Of a stretch of 31,787 nt of DNA, positions 31,719-31,787 are shown one piece after another. Source of the DNA: Solobacterium sp. (GTDB lineage Bacteria; Bacillota_I; Bacilli_A; Erysipelotrichales; Erysipelotrichaceae). Position 1 is the first letter of the stretch; each line of letters opens with the position of its first letter. The position numbers and the translations under genes are program-made. The notes under the pieces were generated by a model. That model did no database searches. It had not been told where the DNA came from and saw only the letters and a list, made by a program, of their open reading frames with translations. Location of the stretch: positions 1-31,787 of the forward strand of contig JAEEHG010000105.1 in NCBI GenBank assembly GCA_016280695.1. The letters run 5' to 3'.

Positions 31719-31787
31719 TGGAGCGGGCGACGGGAATCGGACCCGCGTATTCAGCTTGGGAAGCTGACATTCTACCATTGAATTACG
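31719..31787 (-). tRNA. tRNA-Gly (anticodon CCC), 5' end cut by the window edge
   Basis: On the - strand, a D arm with AATTCAATGGTAGAAT, the anticodon arm TCAGC-TTCCCAA-GCTGA giving CCC, T arm GCGGGTCCGATTCCCGT, the 3' acceptor strand CGCCCGC, discriminator T and encoded CCA. The first five or so bases of the 5' acceptor strand are beyond the window. Confidence 0.9.

Noticed and set aside
1..31787. Search for prophage, insertion sequence, integron, toxin-antitoxin or CRISPR-Cas modules
   Set aside because: No transposase, integrase, recombinase, phage structural gene, small toxin-antitoxin pair or cas gene was recognised. The tRNA genes show no flanking attachment-site duplications in this window.

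Overview
The window reads as housekeeping chromosome of a Bacillota (Firmicutes) bacterium. Evidence for this: a T-box leader in front of trpS, strong AGGAGG-type ribosome sites, tRNA genes that encode their own CCA ends, a CcpA/LacI-type operator, a butyrate kinase, and lipoprotein-anchored substrate-binding and nucleotidase proteins. Codon usage is fairly GC-rich and even across the window. A high-GC Erysipelotrichia-like lineage is my guess from gene flavour only. I see no phage, IS element, CRISPR array or obvious island.

Layout. 1-4250: end of a membrane protein gene, a ROK sugar kinase (-), then ogt, a nitroreductase and a MATE efflux pump (+). 4265-5990: tRNA-Gln, a 63-aa small protein, and trpS (-) with its T-box. 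5992-8594: an amidohydrolase and an M18 aminopeptidase as a two-gene operon (-). 8697-12310: tRNA-Lys, a small membrane protein and a 958-aa surface protein. 12388-17370: butyrate kinase (+), a lipoprotein 5'-nucleotidase (-) divergent from a secreted histidine acid phosphatase (+), and a GNAT acetyltransferase. 17350-22093: a 445-bp regulatory region and a four-gene sugar ABC importer (binding protein, ATPase, two permeases). 22094-25116: rarA (-) and malQ (+). 25203-28320: tRNA-Glu and tRNA-Trp, then a NAGPA-type phosphodiester glycosidase, a membrane-anchored protein broken by an in-frame stop, and a uridine phosphorylase. 28349-31787: a DUF262/DUF1524 (GmrSD-type) nuclease-like protein, mutY (-) and the 3' part of tRNA-Gly (-).

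Functional links. The ABC importer (with a cre-like operator) and malQ suit carbohydrate uptake and alpha-glucan handling. The nucleotidase/phosphatase pair shares a divergent promoter region containing a long inverted repeat and probably scavenges phosphate or nucleosides, which the uridine phosphorylase could use. ogt, mutY and rarA are genome-maintenance genes. trpS and its cognate tRNA-Trp lie in the same window.

Most worth checking: the solitary GmrSD-like protein with an extra C-terminal domain; the gene split by TAA at 27028; the phosphatase reading frame that runs through a perfect terminator and the next gene's promoter; the 14-bp inverted repeat bracketing the tRNA-Glu/Trp promoter; and the inverted repeat between the two phosphatase genes. 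None of these amounts to a demonstrated new system.
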